Below, piece by piece: positions 61,034 through 64,000 of a stretch of 64,000 nt of DNA (position 1 is the stretch's first letter; each line of letters starts with the position of its first letter). The stretch comes from Treponema sp. OMZ 790 (GTDB lineage: Bacteria; Spirochaetota; Spirochaetia; Treponematales; Treponemataceae). A program made the position numbers and the translations under genes. The notes under the pieces were generated by a model, which was not told where the DNA came from, ran no database searches, and worked only from the letters and a program-made list of their open reading frames with translations. The stretch is from the NCBI RefSeq assembly GCF_024181285.1, contig NZ_CP051201.1, positions 2,046,001-2,110,000 on the forward strand, in the 5' to 3' direction.

Positions 61034-62021
61034 GCGGGTCAACTACAAATCCGCCGGATGTATAAGCAGCATCATTTGCTCCAGGATCATCATCACGCCT
61101 ATCAAAACACCATTCCCAGACATTCCCGCTCATGTCATATAATCCAATATCATTCGCCCTCTTTTTTCCTACAGGATGAGTTTTGCTTCCTGAATTATTA
61201 TAATACCACGCAACCTCTCCTGTTTCAGCCGTATCCCATTTATCTTTGGCTCCGCTTGCACTGTTTAATTTGGTCAGCCATACATCGCCGTATTGTGCCG
61301 CATTTGTTTTATCGCTTCCCTGCCAACGGGCCGCATATTCCCATTCCGCTTCGGTAGGAAGTCTAAAGCCTTTTTTACTCATATCGGCAGATGCATTATC
61401 GCGGGCATCTCCGTCCGTTGCGTCTTTTAATACGACGGTATGATCGTCCTTTTTGCGGTAGACGCATTCCCCCTCCCCTTTGATTTTCTGGGTATACGCA
61501 TTGCACCATACAATACAGTCTCGCCAGTTTATAGTTGTTACAGGCTCTTTTTTTCCTTCTTCTGTAGGAGCGGCTCCTTCGGTTCCATGACTGCCTTCTT
61601 TTCCCTTATTAGCAAAGGTGTAGCCATTACTTTCTGCCCATGTCAGTACCTCGTGCCATAACTCATACGTTACCTCTGTCTTGCCGAGCTTGTATGGGCT
61701 TAATTTTACCTTCCGGCCGTCAATAAATACGCCTTTCCAATAAGCCTCAGTTCCGGGTAAGGTGTAGTCAGGGTCAACGCCTACAATGCCTTTTGCAGGA
61801 GGGGTTATTTTTATAAAGCCGTCGCCTGTGTCTTCAAAAGAACCTACATCGGGCGGTGCGGGCGGCGTGGCACTGCCCGAACCGCTTCCGCCCGCATTAT
61901 TCGGGCAGCCTGTAAAGACCAGTGCCAATATTGCGGCTGTGATGAGCGCCGCGGCTCTTTTCAGTGCACAGAGCCTTCCGCTTGAACCGGCTGAGCTCTT
62001 GTTCAAATTTAATTTTATCAT
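60888..62021 (-). CDS. tvpA: DGR-diversified surface lipoprotein with formylglycine-generating-enzyme (C-type-lectin-like) fold, TvpA type
   Basis: 377 aa. Lipoprotein signal with lipobox VFTGC after KRAAALITAAILALVF, then a Gly/Ser/Pro linker. From about residue 75 there is an FGE-sulfatase domain: VTYELWHEVLTWAESNGY, VTTINWRDCIVWCNAY, GFRLPTEAEWEYAA, DMSGNVWEWCFDR and RVLRGGSWGNNAEGC. The last about 47 residues are encoded by the VR; substituted positions cluster in the RGGSW to PDDS segment, the ligand-binding face of this fold in the T. denticola TvpA family. The enzyme residues of true FGE are not needed here; binding of variable targets is the known role of the family. The start overlaps, as ATGA, a 33-codon ORF. 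Confidence 0.9.
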   Translation of the reverse strand: MIKLNLNKSSAGSSGRLCALKRAAALITAAILALVFTGCPNNAGGSGSGSATPPAPPDVGSFEDTGDGFIKITPPAKGIVGVDPDYTLPGTEAYWKGVFIDGRKVKLSPYKLGKTEVTYELWHEVLTWAESNGYTFANKGKEGSHGTEGAAPTEEGKKEPVTTINWRDCIVWCNAYTQKIKGEGECVYRKKDDHTVVLKDATDGDARDNASADMSKKGFRLPTEAEWEYAARWQGSDKTNAAQYGDVWLTKLNSASGAKDKWDTAETGEVAWYYNNSGSKTHPVGKKRANDIGLYDMSGNVWEWCFDRRDDDPGANDAAYTSGGFVVDPQGGAAGVDRVLRGGSWGNNAEGCVVGRRSGSDPDDSAGFLGFRLACRP

Positions 62022-62119
62022 ATATTTTCTCCTAAAAAATGATATGCTGTTTCAAGTCCGTCAGAACTGATATCGACCATACCCTTCAAATTTTCATCAT
62101 AACTAAATGATCTAGTCAT
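62018..62119 (-). CDS. 33-codon ORF coupled to the target lipoprotein gene
   Basis: Starts at 62119 (MTRSFSYDENLKGMVDIS) behind a strong GGAAGGAG site and ends with TGA overlapping the ATG of the lipoprotein gene (ATATGATA). The peptide is acidic, soluble and unlike the neighbouring proteins. The good ribosome site and overlap suggest it is translated and coupled; a leader or small regulator is possible, or a remnant of a longer gene. Confidence 0.45.
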   Translation of the reverse strand: MTRSFSYDENLKGMVDISSDGLETAYHFLGENI

Positions 62120-62189
62120 TTTTTCTCCTTCCGCATTATGCGAAGTGTACACGGAGGTACAACTGCTCAACAGCCTTCCCGCTGCCGGC

Positions 62190-62265
62190 GCATTTTTTCG
62201 ACACAAGGCTGCTTGCGGGCGGCTTACGCTGCGCCCGCTTCACCGCCTTGCTTACGAAAAAATGC
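62190..62265. other. Nested hairpin next to the second variable region
   Basis: Three nested stems: GCATTTTTTCG/CGAAAAAATGC (62190-62200 with 62255-62265), CAAGGC/GCCTTG, and GCGGGCG/CGCCCGC with loop GCTTACGCTG (62222-62231). The arms differ from the hairpin at 60801-60882, but position relative to the gene end and the loop start GCTTACGC are the same. Confidence 0.65.
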
Positions 62266-62273
62266 TGCGTAAA

Positions 62274-62420
62274 CTCTAGGGACGCGAGACCAGCCGCAAG
62301 CCAAGATTGCCGCCGTAGCGGTAGTCGGGGTTGCCGCTGCTCCGAGACGCACGAGCAGCGCCATCCGCAACACTATTCCAGCCGCCGCCGCGTAAGACGC
62401 GGCTATCACCGGACGCAGCA
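62274..62420 (-). repeat. Diverged variable-repeat-like region of the second target gene
   Basis: Similar to TR (GRGD..., RGGGW, NLGLRLVSRP and stop in protein terms) but with a 3-base insertion and many differences outside template adenines (GCG GCT where TR has GTC GTC). So it was not written from this TR recently. It is either an old VR, or one served by another TR elsewhere. Confidence 0.6.
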
Positions 62421-63232
62421 CCTTCATAATCAGGCGGCAGCGGATAGGAAAAGTTACCGTACCGGTCCCAGCACCATTCCCATACATTCCCACTCATGTC
62501 GTATAAGCCGTAGCCGTTCGCCGATTTCAACTTTACTTGGTGCGTCTTGTTACCGCTGTTTGCATCATACCACGCATAGTTTACGAGCTGTGCTTGCTCA
62601 TTCGTTCCTGCCCATTTATAGTCTTTTCCGCCCTTGGCAGCCCATTCCCATTCCGTCTCCGTCGGCAGCCGGAAGCCGTTTTTACTCCGGTCTCATACGG
62701 CATTATTCCAGTTTGTATTATTCGATGTCGGTATATCGCTAAAGTTCAGTGCATCGAAGTTTATGCCGGTAACCGTGTAACACGGATCAAGATTGCACAA
62801 CTTACTCAACTTATTGCAAAATGCTATACACTGATACCAGTTTACATTCTCTACCGGTCGCTTCTCCTGCACTTCGCCGCTTTCAGGCGGGTTGGAACTT
62901 CCCTGAAAATAGCTCGGATTAGTGCCCATCACCTTTTCCCACAGCTCCTGCGTTACTTCGGTTTCTCCTATCCGGTAGGCCAAAAGGCTTACCGTGTGCG
63001 GTGCATTGTTGCCGGCGTTATCAGTGTGCCCTACGGTTCCGTTCGTTACGGCGGCGATGCCTTTCATTGTAAAGTTTACGCCGTCTACCGCATAGGTTTT
63101 GTTTTCCGGCGGCGGTGTTGTTCCGCCGCCCGAACCGCCCGCGCTATTAGGACAGCCGGTAAACAGCAGTACCAGTGTTAAAGTTGCGGCTGTGATGAGC
63201 GCCGCGGCTCTTTTTTTGTGTAAGTGTGTCAT
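62276..63232 (-). pseudogene. Second TvpA-like FGE-fold lipoprotein gene with an internal TGA
   Basis: 318 codons with one TGA at 62693-62695. The start at 63232 has AGGAGG 8 nt upstream. Lipoprotein signal with lipobox LLFTGC, nearly the same as in the first target. The FGE domain has IGETEVTQELWEKVMGTNPS, VENVNWYQCIAFCNKLS, GFRLPTETEWEWAA, DMSGNVWEWCWDR and RVLRGGGWNS. The TGA is in NNAV-TGA-DRSKNGFRLP, where the family often has cysteine (V.CD..NG.RLP), so TGC or TGT to TGA is one base away. Read-through, selenocysteine, mutation or sequencing error are all possible; simple nonsense mutation is most likely. A fragment from 62530 could restart. Confidence 0.7.
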
Positions 63233-63557
63233 ATAAGACCTCCTTAATTAAGGGGAGAGAGCACCCCGTTCCCTTACGGGCTTTTCAAGTCAGAGCAGGG
63301 TTCTCTCTCCCGCGCTGCTTAGGGCTCTGCCCTAAGAACCCGTCGAATTCAAGGCTTCGGGGTATTCTGTATTTTTGGATTGAATTAGTCCCAATCCAGT
63401 AGGACATTCCGAAGCACAGTAACGGACGCTCCGTCATTAGTTTAACGGTCAGACCGTTATTATGCTGACGGCTAGTCCGTCATTATGCTGATGTACATTC
63501 CGTTATCAGCTTAACGGTCTTCCCGTCATTATGCTGACGATAGGAGCGTACATTTTA
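63233..63557. other. Intergenic region with two hairpins and a 23-bp tandem repeat
   Basis: No gene seen. It holds a near-perfect inverted repeat GGGAGAGAGCACCC/GGGTTCTCTCTCCC (63253-63311, one mismatch), a perfect hairpin CTTAGGGC TCT GCCCTAAG (63318-63336) and the 23-bp repeat array (listed separately). It forms the upstream region of the second target gene, and the hairpins may sit in its 5' leader. Confidence 0.6.
63431..63545. repeat. Five tandem 23-bp imperfect repeats
   Basis: Units start at 63431, 63454, 63477, 63500 and 63523, each 23 bp with consensus CCGT(C/T)ATTATGCTGACGG and a variable tail; a degenerate 22-base unit precedes them from 63409. It could be a protein-binding array or a minisatellite between the DGR and the neighbouring gene. 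Confidence 0.7.
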
Positions 63558-64000
63558 CTAGACTACCGCTTTTAAGGTTTTACGGTAGTATCCTTTTTTG
63601 AGTGTCTTCGATTTTTTGCTGCCGTCGCTCGATAACTTTGTCCGCACTTCCAGCGTAAAGTCGCCTGCGGGGACGCTTGCATCCAAAAGAACGATGATGC
63701 GGGCAGGTTTGTTTTCGACTACCGAGGCACAGCGGACGGTTTTGGTGCCCGATACGGCGAATACGCCTTGTTCATCGTCTTTAGGGTCAAATTTTAACCG
63801 TCTGCCGATTATTTCCATTACAGAGCCGATTTTGACTTCGTCAGACGAGCCGTTCAGTTTGTCTAAAACGCTTGTGATGTACGGGTCGGTGCTTGCCGTT
63901 TCGGTCTTTACGGTTTTTACCTTGCCGACTGCGGTTTTAAGTGCCGTTCCCGCATTGATGTTCAGGTTGACCGTGTGCCGTTTTTTATCAAAAGCGTCGT
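63558..64000 (-). CDS. DUF4469-like protein, probably with an HU-like DNA-binding domain (partial)
   Basis: The frame is open to the right edge, so the N-terminus is outside the window. Visible residues include DKKRHTVNLNINAGTALKTA, DPYITSVLDKLNGSSDEVKI and a C-terminal domain GRRLKFDPKDDEQGVFAVSG ending LEVRTKLSSDG, KTLKKGYYRKTL. That layout is the C-terminal half of proteins annotated as HU-like domain plus DUF4469. Such proteins occur in Treponema, often near DGR or accessory regions, but their role is unknown. Confidence 0.55.
   Translation of the reverse strand, partial: DAFDKKRHTVNLNINAGTALKTAVGKVKTVKTETASTDPYITSVLDKLNGSSDEVKIGSVMEIIGRRLKFDPKDDEQGVFAVSGTKTVRCASVVENKPARIIVLLDASVPAGDFTLEVRTKLSSDGSKKSKTLKKGYYRKTLKAVV

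Noticed and set aside
60767..61357. A 196-codon plus-strand frame across the variable repeat
   Set aside because: It is the reverse of the target lipoprotein gene, Arg/Ser-rich with no family features, and exists only because of the GC-rich VR.
62640..62700. Selenocysteine insertion at the TGA of the second target gene
   Set aside because: The downstream stem is short and imperfect, begins too close to the codon, and the first target has alanine there; nonsense mutation or error is simpler.
63253..63545. A short CRISPR array
   Set aside because: The 23-bp units are contiguous and imperfect with no spacers between repeats, and no cas genes are present.

Overview
The window looks like the chromosome of an oral-type Treponema, closest in my judgement to T. 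denticola or a near relative. The low GC content, the many Sec and lipoprotein signal peptides, the housekeeping block (enolase, a NhaC-type antiporter, an Rpn/PD-(D/E)XK protein and an EF-G-like GTPase), and a diversity-generating retroelement (DGR) with FGE-fold lipoprotein targets all fit that genus. This is recognition from memory, not a database match.

Positions 1-48050, read on the minus strand, form an accessory array of very large secreted polymorphic toxins. The full-length form (intact at 15061-24684, 3207 aa) has a signal peptide, a ZU5-like domain, an SpvB-like region with FG-GAP calcium-binding repeats, a TcdB/TcC-like middle, YD (RHS) repeats, an RHS core ending near DP(D/T)G, and a variable C-terminal toxin. 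Each toxin end is followed directly, often with overlapping stop and start codons, by a small unrelated secreted or lipoprotein gene, the likely immunity gene. I count seven toxin ends plus a remnant of an eighth: a GHSKG lipase-like hydrolase, two metallopeptidase-like domains (one HELIH, one HEISGH), a type-44-like domain and three unknowns. Three full-length frames exist. The one at 3251-13193 has two frameshifts and the one at 37556-47298 has many. Between them sit orphan RHS cores with toxin and immunity genes. Five copies of a palindrome-rich element of about 310-460 bp (R1-R5) occur in the array: three lie directly in front of orphan RHS cores and two interrupt duplicated secretin gene ends. 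In R, stem sequences change from copy to copy while base pairing is kept.

Positions 48044-52281 hold what looks like the parental 5' part of the toxin operon: a lipoprotein with a TPR-like end, a helical protein, an outer-membrane-type protein, an Fn3-like lipoprotein and a secretin. Two truncated copies of the secretin 3' end lie in front of the other two full-length toxin genes, so the array grew by segmental duplication. The second copy of the duplicated block (about 41855-48050) differs from the first mainly by single-base losses in homopolymers, which suggests unpolished consensus sequence rather than true decay.

Positions 52539-58728 are ordinary core genome: enolase, the NhaC antiporter, the Rpn-family protein and the EF-G-like GTPase, with two visible terminators.

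Positions 58891-63557 carry a GC-richer DGR on the minus strand, in the order second target, 33-codon ORF, first target lipoprotein with its variable repeat (VR), hairpin, template repeat (TR), HRDC accessory gene, reverse transcriptase. By hand alignment TR and VR match without gaps over about 150 bp, and 23 of 25 differences fall at template adenines. The HRDC gene is split by a frameshift at an in-frame A AAA AAC heptamer, and the second target gene has a TGA in its middle. The right edge holds a partial gene with a DUF4469-like end.
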